A stretch of DNA of 64,000 bases, taken from Streptomyces flavochromogenes (GTDB taxonomy: Bacteria; Actinomycetota; Actinomycetes; Streptomycetales; Streptomycetaceae). Every line of letters begins with the position of its first letter. Position 1 is the first letter of the stretch. Below the pieces are notes generated by a model. The model was not told the origin of the DNA. It was given only the letters and a program-made list of their open reading frames with translations, and did not search any database. The stretch is taken from positions 62,001 to 126,000 of the forward strand of contig NZ_JNZO01000018.1 in assembly GCF_000717595.1 (NCBI RefSeq). Direction: 5' to 3'. The translations under genes were made by a program, and so were the position numbers. This document shows, piece by piece, positions 39,997-48,110 of the stretch.

Positions 39997-42234
39997 TTGA
40001 GTCGTGAAACTGGTCGAGAGACTGACAGTTCGTCCTCCGGCGCCCAGGGGCGCGGTGGAGCCGCGTACCCCTCGGGTACACCGCCGTACGGATCCCGCCA
40101 GTATCCGTCGCTCCACCCCTCGCAGGACGCGCCGGAGGAGACTGCCGCCGCGCCCGCACCGCCGGAGGAGCCCAAGACCGAGACGACGCTGACGACCCGG
40201 ATCCGGATCAACATCCCGGGTTCGCGTCCGATCCCGCCCGTCGTGGTCCGCACCACGGTCAACGAGTCGCCCGCGGCGTCGCCGGCCACCGCGCCGGAGC
40301 CCGCGCCCGCCCCGGAGCCGGAGCCCGAGCAGGCGGCGGCCCCCGAGCCGCCGCAGGCCGAGGAGGCGCCGAAGGCGAAGGAGACGAGCGACTGGTTCGC
40401 GCCCCGCAAGGCGGCGCCCCCGAGCCCGGCCCCCGAGCCCGCGCTGCCCCCGGCACCCGCGCCGACCCCGAAGCCCGCTCCGGCCACCTCCGGACCGGAC
40501 GACCGGGGCACCGGCTTCGCCGGCTCCGCGACGTCCGGCGTCCCGACGGTCGGCACCGCCCCGTCGAGCCGCCCGGTCACCCAGGGCAGGCCCACCGGAG
40601 GCAACCCGCTGTACGACGGCGGCACGCCCTCCGGCGGCACCCCGATGTACACGGGCACGCCCGCGGGCGGAACCCCCATGTACACGGGCACGCCGGCAGG
40701 CGGGACCCCGATGTACGACGGGACCCCCGCCGGAGGCTCGCCGCGGTACGACGGCAACCCCTCCGCCGCCCACCCGGGCGCCGGAAACCCGCTCTACGAC
40801 GGCACTCCCGCCGCCGGAACCCCGATGTACCCGGGCACGCCGCCCGGCGGTACGCCCGCGTACCGCGGCCCCGCCGCGCCGACCGGCCCCACGACGGGCC
40901 CGGTCACGGGCACGGCCTCGCTGGGCGGGCCGGGCGGCCTGGCCGGATCCTCCGGACCCTCCGGACCGGGCCAGGGCGCGGGCTCCCCGTTCCCCGGCGG
41001 CGCCCCCCGCATGTCCGACGACACCGCGGTCCTCACCCCGCAGGCACCCGCGCCGTCCGCCCCCGGCCGGGGCGGTCCCGGGGGTCCCGGCGGAAAGCGC
41101 GGACCGGGCCGACCGGCCGACGGCGGTGGCAACGGCCACGTCTCCGGCGACACCCTCACCAGCGGCATCCCGGTCGTCCCGCCGCACGCGGCCCGCCCGA
41201 AGCCCACCCCCCGCAGCGAGGAGCAGGCGACCCCGGCCCCCGCGCCGCGTCCCGCACCCGCCCCCAACCGCGCCGCCCCGGCGAAGAAGGGCCGCTCCAA
41301 GCTGGTCCTCGTCGCCGCCGGAGTCGTCGGCCTCGCCGGCGTCGCCTACGGCGCCGGGCTGCTCCTCAACCACTCCGACGTCCCGAAGGGGACCACGGTC
41401 CTCGGCGTGGACATCGGCGGCGGTACGAGGGAGGAGGCCGTCAACAAGCTGGACGCGGCCCTCGGCAAGCGCGCCGGGACCCCGCTCCAGCTCGGCATCG
41501 GCGGCAAGAAGGTCCAGCTCGCCCCGGACAAGGCGGGCCTGGCGCTCGACAGCGTGGAGACCGTCCGCGCCGCCGCGGGCAGCGACTACAACCCCGTCTC
41601 GGTCATCGGCTCCCTCTTCGGCGGCGAGCGGGTCGCCAAGCCGGTCTTCCCCGTCGACGAGGAGAAGCTCGCCGTCACCCTCGCCGACCTGGCCGGCACG
41701 TCCGCGTCGGCGACCGAGGGCACGATCCTGTTCGCCCCGAACAAGGTGACGCCCGTCCAGGGCAAGCCCGGCAAGGGTCTCGACGTCCAGCGCTCGATGA
41801 TCTCCGTCAGGGACGCCTTCCGCGCCCAGGTGGAGACGGGCCAGACCAAGCTGGTCGAGCTGCCGGTGACCGACCGCCAGCCGAGCATCAGCAAGGCCGA
41901 GGTGGACCGGGCGATGAAGGAGTTCGCGACGCCCGCGATGTCCGACCGCATCACCATCCGGGCGGGCGGCAGGGAGATCCAGTTCGGCCCGGCGCGCTCG
42001 CTGCCGCAGATCCTCTCCATGAAGGCCGCCGACGGCCGACTGGTGGCGGTCTACGACACGAAGGCCATCGAGCGCCTCCTCGACGGCGCCTTCAAGGGCA
42101 TCATGATCAACAAGACCGACGGCACCAAGCAGGAGGTCTCGGCCGACGACGTGGCCTCCGTGATGCGCGAGGCGCTCCTCGGCAAGACCAAGAACGAACG
42201 CACCAAGACGATCGACCTGAACCCGAAGGGCTGA
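39997..42234 (+). CDS. Single-pass protein with tandem 11-residue repeats and PG_binding_4-like exterior
   Basis: A 745-residue protein in three parts. Residues 1-430 are disordered, rich in Pro, Ala and Gly, with a block of 11-residue repeats (about 200-292) built on GGTPMYTGTPA. A basic patch and one transmembrane helix follow (about 430-455, SKLVLVAAGVVGLAGVAYGAGLLL). The external part (about 456-745) has two copies of a small domain like PG_binding_4, seen next to VanW domains and in L,D-transpeptidases. No VanW or transpeptidase catalytic domain is present. By the positive-inside rule the repeats face the cytoplasm. The start is TTG with GGGAG upstream. A possible 38-codon frame (39884-40000) overlaps this start. 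Confidence 0.75.
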   Translation: MSRETGRETDSSSSGAQGRGGAAYPSGTPPYGSRQYPSLHPSQDAPEETAAAPAPPEEPKTETTLTTRIRINIPGSRPIPPVVVRTTVNESPAASPATAPEPAPAPEPEPEQAAAPEPPQAEEAPKAKETSDWFAPRKAAPPSPAPEPALPPAPAPTPKPAPATSGPDDRGTGFAGSATSGVPTVGTAPSSRPVTQGRPTGGNPLYDGGTPSGGTPMYTGTPAGGTPMYTGTPAGGTPMYDGTPAGGSPRYDGNPSAAHPGAGNPLYDGTPAAGTPMYPGTPPGGTPAYRGPAAPTGPTTGPVTGTASLGGPGGLAGSSGPSGPGQGAGSPFPGGAPRMSDDTAVLTPQAPAPSAPGRGGPGGPGGKRGPGRPADGGGNGHVSGDTLTSGIPVVPPHAARPKPTPRSEEQATPAPAPRPAPAPNRAAPAKKGRSKLVLVAAGVVGLAGVAYGAGLLLNHSDVPKGTTVLGVDIGGGTREEAVNKLDAALGKRAGTPLQLGIGGKKVQLAPDKAGLALDSVETVRAAAGSDYNPVSVIGSLFGGERVAKPVFPVDEEKLAVTLADLAGTSASATEGTILFAPNKVTPVQGKPGKGLDVQRSMISVRDAFRAQVETGQTKLVELPVTDRQPSISKAEVDRAMKEFATPAMSDRITIRAGGREIQFGPARSLPQILSMKAADGRLVAVYDTKAIERLLDGAFKGIMINKTDGTKQEVSADDVASVMREALLGKTKNERTKTIDLNPKG
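40597..40872 (+). repeat. In-frame 33-bp repeats (GTPxYxG units)
   Basis: Seven or so imperfect units read GG(T/S)PMY(T/D)GTPA at the protein level. Two central copies are identical as protein but differ at several wobble bases, so the repeat is held by protein selection rather than recent duplication. Confidence 0.8.
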
Positions 42235-42253
42235 CCGCCCCGAGCGACGCGTT

Positions 42254-42291
42254 CCGAGCCCCCGCCCGACGAACATCGGCCGGGGGCTCGG
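42254..42291. terminator. Bidirectional terminator between convergent genes
   Basis: CCGAGCCCCCG pairs perfectly with CGGGGGCTCGG across a 16-base loop, between the repeat-protein gene and the DUF1304 gene that face each other. Confidence 0.78.
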
Positions 42292-42320
42292 CGCGTGATC
42301 GCGGGACCCGTACCGCCGCT

Positions 42321-42686
42321 TCAGTAGTGGGCGACGAGAACGGCGGAGAGGGCGAGCGCGCCGGGCAGGGCCTGGGCGAAGAGGATGCGGCGGTTGGTCG
42401 TGGCGGCCCCGTAGAGGCCGGCGATGACGACGCAGGACAGGAAGAAGACCCGGACGCGGAAGGCGATCGGGTCGTCGGCGATGAGCCCCCAGACGAGCCC
42501 GGCGGCGAGGAAGCCGTTGTAGAGCCCTTGGTTGGCGGCCATCGCGGCGGTGTCGCGCGCCGTCTTCGCGTCGAACCCGGAGAAGCGGCGGCCGGTCTCC
42601 TTCTCCCACAGGAACATCTCCATCACCAGGATGTAGGCGTGCAGCAGGGCGACGAGGGCGACGAGGATGTCTGCGGTCAGCGGCAT
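42321..42686 (-). CDS. DUF1304 family membrane protein
   Basis: A 121-residue protein with four predicted helices. The N-terminal helix LVALVALLHAYILVMEMFLW, followed by TARDTAAMAANQGLYNGFLAAGLVWG, is characteristic of DUF1304. No biochemical function is established for the family. The ATG at 42686 begins the conserved part; a longer frame upstream is basic and unsupported. It stands alone between a terminator and a divergent secreted-protein gene. Confidence 0.83.
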   Translation of the reverse strand: MPLTADILVALVALLHAYILVMEMFLWEKETGRRFSGFDAKTARDTAAMAANQGLYNGFLAAGLVWGLIADDPIAFRVRVFFLSCVVIAGLYGAATTNRRILFAQALPGALALSAVLVAHY

Positions 42687-42764
42687 GGCCGCATTGTGCC
42701 GTCGGGCGGCCGGGGGCCGGGGGGAGGCGCGCAACGACTCGCGTAGGGCGGTTCGCGAGAACGA

Positions 42765-42812
42765 ACGGTTAATTCCGGATCCCAAACTAAAAATCAGAAA
42801 ATAGTCTCAAAA
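42765..42812. promoter_or_regulatory. AT-rich patch in divergent promoter region
   Basis: This stretch (including GGTTAATTCC and CTAAAAATCAGAAAATAG) is strikingly AT-rich for the replicon. It lies about 100 bases before the secreted-protein gene and just upstream of the DUF1304 gene, so it probably holds the promoter of one or both, or a nucleoid-protein site. Confidence 0.45.
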
Positions 42813-42907
42813 GCTCGACGGAGAAGCCTCCGGACCGGGAAACTGTCTGCAACAGGCCTGCACACAGGCCTCGTTGGACAGAATCCGCATCACAACCGGG
42901 GGACAAC

Positions 42908-43438
42908 ATGGCAGGAACCGCTCGTCGTTGGGCTGCGCGCATATCGGGCGTGGGGGCCGCATCGGCAATGATCTTCGGCGGGATGGCGGGCACGTCGTTC
43001 GCTATAGAGAACCCGCCCACGGTCACCATCAGCGTGAACTTCGGCGTGGTCGCGACCACGCACCCGGACACCGTGGGCTGTAACGGCTACAAGGTGGTCG
43101 GGACGGGGACCGCCGGCGGGGCACCGGTCAGCGGAGCCACCTGGGCGCAGGACGAGACGGCGTGTACCGCGACCGTCCCCGGCAAGTACGACATCAAGGG
43201 GACGGCGACGCTGACGGAGAGCGACGGCGACAAGCTCTTCATCAGCTACGAGCTCTCCGCGCCGCTGACGTCGGACACGATGGTCTACCCGTCCGGCACG
43301 TTCAAGATCCTGCGGGGTGAGGGCAACTTCGAGGACTCGACCGGCGGCGGCCAGATGAACGCCAAGGTCAACCTGCTGGACCACGATCACGCCAGCGCCA
43401 CGCTCACGGGATACATCCGCAAGTACTGGCAGATCTGA
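42908..43438 (+). CDS. Small secreted protein of unknown function
   Basis: A 176-residue protein with a clear signal peptide (basic start, ISGVGAASAMIFGGMAG, cleavage near SFA-IE). The mature part is about 145 residues, predicted mostly beta, with two cysteines (VGCNGYK and TACTATV) that could form a disulfide. It is rich in Thr, Gly and Val. I do not recognise the fold; a small beta-barrel is plausible. GGGGGAC precedes the ATG. An AT-rich promoter patch upstream sets it apart from its neighbours. Confidence 0.72.
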   Translation: MAGTARRWAARISGVGAASAMIFGGMAGTSFAIENPPTVTISVNFGVVATTHPDTVGCNGYKVVGTGTAGGAPVSGATWAQDETACTATVPGKYDIKGTATLTESDGDKLFISYELSAPLTSDTMVYPSGTFKILRGEGNFEDSTGGGQMNAKVNLLDHDHASATLTGYIRKYWQI

Positions 43439-43587
43439 TCCACCGCCACCCGCCGGGGACGCCCGGCGGGTGGTACGGGTCCCGGGGGCCCGAGGGCGGG
43501 CCGGGTGCGGGTGCCGGGCGGGACCCGCCCTCTCGCCGAAATCCCCTCGTCCCCCCGCCCCTTCACCCCTTACGATCATCCCAAGGG

Positions 43588-43660
43588 CGGGGTCGTAGCA
43601 CAGAGGTAGTGCGCCGCGACAGCATCTCGGAGGACGCCGGTTCGAATCCGGTCGCCCCGC
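43588..43660 (+). tRNA. tRNA-like gene with non-canonical features
   Basis: The sequence folds as a cloverleaf. The D arm is TA-GCAC-AGAGGTA-GTGC, the variable loop is AGGAC, and the T arm is GCCGG-TTCGAAT-CCGGT with the invariant T54, T55, C56 and A58 positions. The acceptor stem pairs CGGGG-CG with CGCCCCG only if one T is bulged, and pairing continues three bases past the end. The anticodon stem CCGCG/CTCGG has one C-T mismatch. The 7-base loop ACAGCAT would give anticodon AGC, but position 33 is C, not U. No CCA is encoded. It is either a decayed tRNA gene or a specialised tRNA-like RNA; ordinary decoding seems unlikely. Confidence 0.5.
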
Positions 43661-43678
43661 CCCCTTCAAGCCCACGTG

Positions 43679-44605
43679 CTAGTTCAGCCGTGCCCGCGCC
43701 GCCTGTGCCCGGCGCCGGATCGTCGTCGCCGACTCCGGGTCCACCGCGTCCATGACCTGCGCGTACGCCTCCATCTCCGCCGCCCCCGTCAGGAAGTCCC
43801 CGCGCTGGACGAGCAGCTCGGCGCGCTCGTAGCGGAGTCTCGCCGGGTGGGAGGGGAGGAGCAGGGAGAGTTCCACCGCCCACAGGGCCACGTCGGAGCG
43901 CTCCGGGCGGGGGGCCGCCCAGGCGCGGATGTTGTTGAGGACCCGCAGCACGATCGCGCCGGGCTCGGCGGGCCGGAGCATCGAGCGGTCGAGGGCCTCG
44001 CCCGTCGTGCTGGTGACCAGCAGCTCCGCGTCCGGGCCCGTCATGGCGCGGCCGCCCGCGAAGGGGTCGGCGAGGTTCAGGTCGGCGGGGTCGCCGAAGC
44101 CCACGACGAAGTGGCCGGGCAGTCCGAGCCCGTACACGGGGGCGCCCGCCCGTCGTGCGACCTCCATCCAGACGACGGAGAGCAGGATCGGCAGGCCGCG
44201 CCGGCGCCTGAGCACCTCGTGCAGGAGCGAGGACTCCAGACGCTGGTAGTCGGCGGGCACGCCCTCGAAGCCCTCCCGGCTGCCGAGGAGCTCCGCGAGG
44301 GCGGTGGTCCAGTCGCCGAGGATCCGGGTGGCGTACGGGACGAGCCCGGCGAGGCGGTCGAGTTCGATCTCGGCCTCGTTCAGGACGTGCCGGGTGACGG
44401 TGGGGTCGGCCACCGCTCCGATCAGCAGGCAGAGCCGGGCGAGGTCGGGTCGTTCCGACCGCGCCTCCTCCGCGAACTCCCGCCGCCAGTCGGGCGGGTC
44501 CGGGCTCTCGAAGGCGTCCTCACCCGCTGCCCCGTCCCGCCGTGCTGGTCCGTCCTCCGGTCCGTTCTCCGGCCCGTCCTCCGGTGGTGGTACGTCCTCC
44601 GTCAC
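43679..44605 (-). CDS. SirB1-family transglutaminase-like protein
   Basis: A 308-residue cytoplasmic protein of the SirB1 family, which joins a transglutaminase-like core with TPR-like helices. LSSLLHEVLRRRRGLPILLSVVWMEVARRAG and GLPGHFVVG are family hallmarks. The position usually held by Cys in active transglutaminases is not Cys here, as in most SirB1 proteins. The first 35 residues are acidic, repetitive and disordered. The GTG start lies 7 bases after the acetyltransferase gene, with a shared GGAGG nearby, so the two form an operon. Function in streptomycetes is unknown. Confidence 0.82.
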   Translation of the reverse strand: MTEDVPPPEDGPENGPEDGPARRDGAAGEDAFESPDPPDWRREFAEEARSERPDLARLCLLIGAVADPTVTRHVLNEAEIELDRLAGLVPYATRILGDWTTALAELLGSREGFEGVPADYQRLESSLLHEVLRRRRGLPILLSVVWMEVARRAGAPVYGLGLPGHFVVGFGDPADLNLADPFAGGRAMTGPDAELLVTSTTGEALDRSMLRPAEPGAIVLRVLNNIRAWAAPRPERSDVALWAVELSLLLPSHPARLRYERAELLVQRGDFLTGAAEMEAYAQVMDAVDPESATTIRRRAQAARARLN

Positions 44606-44612
44606 GCCTCCG

Positions 44613-45674
44613 TCACGCCTCCGCCCATCGGTAGTGGTGGTAGTGGTGGTGCGGCGCGAAGCCCATCCCGTCGTACAGCGCCCGCGCGCCGTCGTTGTCC
44701 GCCTCCACCTGGAGCCAGGCCGCCGACGCGCCCTCGTCGAGGGCCTGCCGGGCGAGCGCGGTCATGACGGAGGTCGCCAGGCCCCGGCGCCGCTGCTCCG
44801 GGTCCACCTCGACGGCCATGAAGCCGGCCCAGCGTCCGTCGACCACGCATCGTCCGATCGCCGCCGGTACCTCTCCCGTGCCCGCCACGGATGCGAACCA
44901 CACACGCGGGCCGGACGTCAGCACCGACCGTACAGCGGGGCTCGGTTCGCCGGAGCGCTGATAGCGGCGGAGCCACGAGGCGTCGACGGTCCGGGAGAGG
45001 CGTACGGCGGAGATGTCGGTGTCGAGGTCGCCGATCGGGGCCAGTGCCGCGATCCGCACCTCGGCGGAGACCTCGCGTCGCCAGCCGTGCCGGTCGAGGG
45101 CCGCGCAGAGCAGCTCCTGGGTGCCCTCGGCGCCGGTGGCGGTCTGGATGTACGCGGGGAGCCCCCTGGCCTCGTACCACGCGCGTACGTGTGTCAGGGC
45201 GTCGGCGATCGGCAGCCCTGGGTCACCGAGCGGGAGCACCGAGTTGGCCCGCCGGGTGAAGCCGTCGGATGCCCGCAGGGTCCACTCGCCGAGCGCCTCG
45301 CTCTCGACCGGCCGCCACGCGCGCGCGGTGGCGCGGGCCAGCTCGGGGAAGGTGGCGGAGGGGCCGCGCCGGCGGGCCGGGGCGGGCGGGACGATCTTCC
45401 CGGCGACCAGGGTGGATTCCGCAATCCGGACGCTCTCGCCGCTCTTTCGTGTGATCAGCAGCACAGAGTTGTCCCATGATGTGAGAACTCCGACCGCGTC
45501 GGTGAACTTCTCGCCCGCGGCCGCCGAGTCCGTCACGTACCGAACGGAGACACGTTTTCCCACGTCAGCGCTGGTGATTCGGACCTCCAGGCGTCCTCCG
45601 CCGGTGAATTCCACAGCTTCTCCGCCCCTCCTGTTCGGATCGCCCCCAAGAACGGAGATACTAGGTGCGGGCAT
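44613..45674 (-). CDS. GNAT N-acetyltransferase with N-terminal beta domain
   Basis: A protein of up to 353 residues. The C-terminal GNAT domain has the acetyl-CoA loop (VDPEQRRRGLATSVMTAL, near residue 290) and ends with the His-rich HHHYHHYRW. The N-terminal part (about 20-90, TSADVGKRVSVRYV...DAVGVLTSWDNSVLLI) looks like a small beta-barrel, as I recall from Rv0428c-like proteins. The start may be the ATG at 45674 or the GTG at 45614; the latter has CGGAGAAG upstream and seems better. Substrate unknown. Confidence 0.82.
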   Translation of the reverse strand: MPAPSISVLGGDPNRRGGEAVEFTGGGRLEVRITSADVGKRVSVRYVTDSAAAGEKFTDAVGVLTSWDNSVLLITRKSGESVRIAESTLVAGKIVPPAPARRRGPSATFPELARATARAWRPVESEALGEWTLRASDGFTRRANSVLPLGDPGLPIADALTHVRAWYEARGLPAYIQTATGAEGTQELLCAALDRHGWRREVSAEVRIAALAPIGDLDTDISAVRLSRTVDASWLRRYQRSGEPSPAVRSVLTSGPRVWFASVAGTGEVPAAIGRCVVDGRWAGFMAVEVDPEQRRRGLATSVMTALARQALDEGASAAWLQVEADNDGARALYDGMGFAPHHHYHHYRWAEA

Positions 45675-45726
45675 CGACGACGCCGCGCTCCCGCGCAGAC
45701 CAGCCCTATCGAGGAGGAACGACAGC

Positions 45727-46047
45727 GTGACCTACGTCATCGCGCAGCCTTGTGTCGACGTGAAGGACAAGGCGTGCATCGAGGAGTGCCCCGTCGACTG
45801 CATCTACGAGGGCAAGCGGTCCTTGTACATCCACCCGGACGAATGCGTCGACTGCGGGGCCTGTGAGCCGGTCTGCCCGGTGGAGGCGATCTTCTACGAG
45901 GACGACACCCCGGAGGAGTGGAAGGACTACTACAAGGCGAACGTCGAGTTCTTCGACGAGCTCGGTTCGCCCGGTGGTGCCTCCAAGCTCGGCGAGATCG
46001 AGCGCGACCACCCCTTCATCGCCGCCCTGCCGCCGCAGAACGGCTGA
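45727..46047 (+). CDS. fdxA: 7Fe ferredoxin
   Basis: A 106-residue electron carrier with one [3Fe-4S] and one [4Fe-4S] cluster. Cysteines at residues 9, 17, 21, 25 and 40, 43, 46, 50 follow the FdxA spacing (CVDVKDKACIEECPVDC and CVDCGACEPVC). The C-terminal extension (EEWKDYYKANVEFFDELG) is typical of actinobacterial FdxA. GAGGAGG before the GTG gives strong translation. It precedes dapC, as in many actinobacteria. Confidence 0.95.
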   Translation: MTYVIAQPCVDVKDKACIEECPVDCIYEGKRSLYIHPDECVDCGACEPVCPVEAIFYEDDTPEEWKDYYKANVEFFDELGSPGGASKLGEIERDHPFIAALPPQNG

Positions 46048-46070
46048 TCGACCGCTTCAGGTCGAATCCG

Positions 46071-46101
46071 GTCCCGTACGGCGTCGGCCGCCGTACGGGA
46101 C
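46071..46101 (+). terminator. Hairpin between fdxA and dapC
   Basis: GTCCCGTACGGCG pairs perfectly with CGCCGTACGGGAC across a 5-base loop. Since dapC follows on the same strand, it may be a partial terminator that lowers dapC expression relative to fdxA. Confidence 0.7.
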
Positions 46102-46155
46102 CGAGGCGTTTCCCGACGCCTCACCCGCGCACGTACAGGAAGTGAGAGCCAACCC

Positions 46156-47250
46156 GTGAGCGCAGTCTCTTCGCGCCTGCCCGTCTTCCCCTGGGACAAG
46201 CTGGAGCCGTACAAGAAGACGGCCGTGGCGCACCCCGACGGAATCGTGGACCTCTCCGTCGGCACGCCCGTCGACCCGGTCCCCGCGCTGATCCAGGAGG
46301 CCCTGGTCGCGGCGGCGGACTCGCCGGGCTATCCGACGGTGTGGGGGACGAAGGAGCTGCGGGACGCACTGACCGGCTGGTGCGAGCGGCGGCTGGGCGC
46401 GGTGGACTTCGCCCATGAGAACGTGCTGCCGGTGGTGGGCTCGAAGGAGCTGGTGGCCTGGCTGCCGACGCAGCTGGGTCTCGGCGCGGGCGACCGGGTG
46501 GCGTACCCGCGGCTCGCGTACCCGACGTACGAGGTCGGCGCGCGGCTCTGCGGTGCGACGCCCGTCGTCTACGACGACCCTCGGGAGCTCGACCCGGCGG
46601 GGCTCAGGCTGCTCTGGCTGAACTCCCCGTCCAACCCGACCGGCAAGGTCCTCCCGAAGGACGAGCTGACCCGGATCGTGGCCTGGGCGCGCGAGCACGG
46701 TGTCCTCGTCTTCTCCGACGAGTGCTACCTGGAACTGGGCTGGGAGGCCGATCCGGTCTCCGTGCTGCACCCGGACGTCTGCGGCGGTTCGTACGAGGGC
46801 ATCGTCGCCGTCCACTCGCTGTCCAAGCGCTCCAACCTGGCCGGGTACCGGGCCGCGTTCATCGCGGGCGACGCGGCCGTGCTCGGTGAGCTGCTCCAGA
46901 TCCGCAAACACGGCGGCATGATGACGGCGGCGCCGGTGCAGGCGGCGACGGTCGCGGCGCTCGGAGACGACGCGCACGTGGCCGAGCAGCGGGAGCGGTA
47001 CGCGGCCCGCCGGGCGGCGCTGCGTACGGCTCTGGAGGCGCACGGTTTCCGGATCGAGCACAGCGAGGCGAGCCTGTACCTGTGGGCGACCCGGGACGAG
47101 CCGTGCTGGGAGACCGTGGCGTACCTGGCGGAGAAGGGCGTTCTCGTGGCGCCCGGCGACTTCTACGGCGAGGCGGGGGAGCGCTTCGTGCGGGTCGCGT
47201 TCACGGCGACGGACGAGCGGGTCGCGGCGGCGGTCAAGCGGCTCGGCTGA
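46156..47250 (+). CDS. dapC: Succinyldiaminopimelate aminotransferase DapC
   Basis: A 364-residue PLP-dependent class I aminotransferase. In the succinylase branch of lysine/diaminopimelate synthesis it forms N-succinyl-LL-diaminopimelate. The Schiff-base lysine lies in SLSKRSNLAGYR near residue 224; NSPSNPTGKVL and SDECYLELGW are cofactor-binding segments. Presence of dapE nearby supports this role over other aminotransferases. The GTG start is preceded by a weak AGGAAGTGAG site. Confidence 0.9.
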   Translation: MSAVSSRLPVFPWDKLEPYKKTAVAHPDGIVDLSVGTPVDPVPALIQEALVAAADSPGYPTVWGTKELRDALTGWCERRLGAVDFAHENVLPVVGSKELVAWLPTQLGLGAGDRVAYPRLAYPTYEVGARLCGATPVVYDDPRELDPAGLRLLWLNSPSNPTGKVLPKDELTRIVAWAREHGVLVFSDECYLELGWEADPVSVLHPDVCGGSYEGIVAVHSLSKRSNLAGYRAAFIAGDAAVLGELLQIRKHGGMMTAAPVQAATVAALGDDAHVAEQRERYAARRAALRTALEAHGFRIEHSEASLYLWATRDEPCWETVAYLAEKGVLVAPGDFYGEAGERFVRVAFTATDERVAAAVKRLG

Positions 47251-47273
47251 CCACCCGCGACATGCACGGCATA

Positions 47274-47313
47274 CGGAAGGGCCCGGCGAGTATCCGCTCC
47301 CCGGGCCCTTCCG
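47274..47313. terminator. Bidirectional terminator
   Basis: CGGAAGGGCCCGG pairs perfectly with CCGGGCCCTTCCG across a 14-base loop, between dapC and the converging secreted-protein gene. Confidence 0.82.
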
Positions 47314-47336
47314 CGTGTGACTGTCCCCCGGTCGGG

Positions 47337-47798
47337 TCAGCCGCCGACGGGCAGGCCGCCGAGGGTCTGGCCGGTCGGCAGGCCGCCGAGGCCGCCGCCC
47401 AGGGCGCCGCCGGTGGGGCCCTCCGCGCTCTCGGCGGCGGCGCCGGCGGTCTTGCCGACGACCTCGCCCGCGCTGCCGGCGGTCTCGCCGGCGACCTGCT
47501 GGGCGGCCGGGGTGGCGGTCTTGCCCGCCGCGCCGACGGTCTTGCCGGCGGCGGGGACGGCCGTGCCGACGGCCTGGCTGCCGGTGGAGCCGACGACGCC
47601 GGTGGCGGTCTGCGAGGCGCTGTCGACGGCGGTGCCCGCACCGGCGGCGTCCAGGGCGCTGATGCCGCCGAGGGTGCCGGTCGGCGCGAGGTTGTGGTCC
47701 AGGGCGCTCGCGGAGCCGGCCGCACCGACCACGGGGGCTGCTCCGGCCGCGATGAGGAGGGCGGCGCGGGCGATCCGACGGGTCAGGGGGAGGGACAT
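47337..47798 (-). CDS. Secreted Ala/Gly/Thr-rich low-complexity protein
   Basis: A 153-residue exported protein with a signal peptide (LTRRIARAALLIAAGAAPVV, cleavage near ASA-LD). The mature part has no cysteine and few aromatic residues; it is a string of Ala, Gly, Thr, Val and Gln in a loose VGxxGKTA pattern, ending GGLPTGQTLGGLPVGG. It is probably disordered and possibly wall-associated. AAGGAG precedes the ATG. Similar proteins are common in streptomycetes and are sometimes misnamed ATP-binding; no such domain is visible. Confidence 0.7.
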   Translation of the reverse strand: MSLPLTRRIARAALLIAAGAAPVVGAAGSASALDHNLAPTGTLGGISALDAAGAGTAVDSASQTATGVVGSTGSQAVGTAVPAAGKTVGAAGKTATPAAQQVAGETAGSAGEVVGKTAGAAAESAEGPTGGALGGGLGGLPTGQTLGGLPVGG

Positions 47799-48110
47799 GG
47801 TGCTCCTTCGACGAGGTGCGAGGTGTGGTTCGGACGCAGTGACAACCGGCGCTGGGGCGGGTTGGGTTGCGGCGGTCGAAGGTAAAGACTTGGTAATGCG
47901 TCGTATTGTCGGGTGGGGAGGAAAACGGACGAACGCGTCATTGCGCAGTCGTCTGGCGAACCGTCACTTCCCTTGTCCCGCAAGGGAATGGAGAAGGCGG
48001 GGCGCATCGCGCAAAAGACGGCGCGGAAGGGTCGCGAATTTCTCCGGACGCGCACCGCTGCCATGCCACGGGCGAGTGAATCACCGTACGGGTGATCGGC
48101 CGCCGAGCGA
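47799..48110. other. Intergenic region with two small hairpins
   Basis: No supportable gene. It contains TTCCCTTG-TCCCG-CAAGGGAA (47968-47988, 8-bp stem) and ATCACC-GTACG-GGTGAT (48080-48096, 6-bp stem). The latter lies just past the end of the gene at 48111 and may be its terminator. The rest is the likely promoter of the secreted-protein gene. Confidence 0.5.

Noticed and set aside
40597-40872. Regularly spaced repeats considered as a CRISPR array
   Set aside because: The 33-base units are contiguous, in frame and coding, with no spacers and no cas genes nearby.
39889-42609. A 906-codon minus-strand frame opposite the repeat protein
   Set aside because: Low-complexity Arg/Gly shadow of a high-GC gene; no ribosome site or domain.
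43679-44605. SirB1-like gene considered as an active transglutaminase
   Set aside because: The helix where the nucleophile Cys is expected has no Cys, as is usual for SirB1 proteins.
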